64,000 nucleotides of DNA from positions 10,602,001 through 10,666,000 of the forward strand of contig CAVNZM010000001.1 in assembly GCA_963693365.1 (NCBI GenBank), read 5' to 3'. The stretch comes from Amoebidium appalachense (taxonomy: Eukaryota > Ichthyosporea). The notes under the pieces are model-generated. The model was not told where the DNA came from. It saw nothing but the letters and a program-made list of their open reading frames with translations, and did no database searches. Position numbers and translations under genes: made by a program. Positions within the stretch are counted from its first letter, which is position 1; each line of letters begins with the position of its first letter. This document shows positions 63,701-64,000 of this stretch, one piece after another.

Positions 63701-64000
63701 TATCTGCCACATATCTATTAGGGTGTATTTGATGTGTAATAAGGCCTTTCCGGATAAACATTATACATCTTTACCGATCCATCGCATAACCATATGATGG
63801 CTAATGACCACCATTGATAAATAATTTATGTCTGGCCTAATATCTATCACATAAGTAATACTTATCCACGGCACAAAGTTACACAACCACGTTATACTCG
63901 GTTCCACAAATCAAGGGGAAGAAATAGATAAAAAGAGGAAGAACAAAAAAAAGAAAAAATATAGTTTAGTGACAAACACACACACACATGAGGCACCACA
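63701..64000. other. No gene seen
   Basis: AT-rich unique-looking sequence to the window end. Confidence 0.4.

Overview
The window looks like nuclear DNA of a eukaryote with spliceosomal introns. Coding exons are short and joined across GT...AG introns of 0.7 to 2.6 kb. There are C2H2 zinc fingers, a voltage-gated K+ channel, LINE and tyrosine-recombinase retrotransposons, a Pol III tRNA-like gene, and TATA/CCAAT promoters. More than fifty poly-G or poly-C runs of about 15-55 bases, plus long CA/GT, CT/GA and A/T tracts, fill introns and intergenic DNA. My best guess is a repeat-rich unicellular relative of animals, such as an ichthyosporean; this is inference from gene content, not a match I could run.

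Left part (1-16.2 kb): a small secreted-protein gene with its TATA box on the minus strand (416-1047), a 5'-truncated LINE (1.8-2.9 kb), several kb of G/C runs and CA/GT repeats, a frameshifted minus-strand C2H2 zinc-finger gene (11.6-13.1 kb), and an array of about 13 short palindromes (14.34-14.70 kb).

16.25-23.5 kb: a four-exon, 499-residue voltage-gated K+ channel on the minus strand. All splice phases agree and the selectivity filter is split by intron 2. Its introns carry tandem copies of two exon ends, one of which forms a possible 33-nt in-frame extra exon.

23.6-34.3 kb: microsatellites, a satellite of about 181 bp, and a DIRS-type retroelement (27.6-31.8 kb, minus strand) with split direct repeats, gag, RT/RNase H and a fragment of tyrosine recombinase fused on by an internal deletion. 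A 5'-truncated LINE sits inside its terminal repeat.

37.4-47 kb: two small multi-exon genes. One is an unrecognised 219-residue protein (minus strand). The other is a 139-residue membrane protein with FAM210/DUF1279-like layout (plus strand).

50-55.7 kb: a decayed, intron-containing gene for a helix-turn-helix plus DDE integrase-core protein (minus strand) whose third catalytic residue reads Gln.

57-64 kb: a promoter and first exon of a possible transcriptional regulator, a LINE broken by a duplicated tRNA-bearing unit, and a degenerate satellite of about 100 bp rich in GGATATCC. I see no sign that these genes act in one pathway; they look like independent eukaryotic loci set in repeats.
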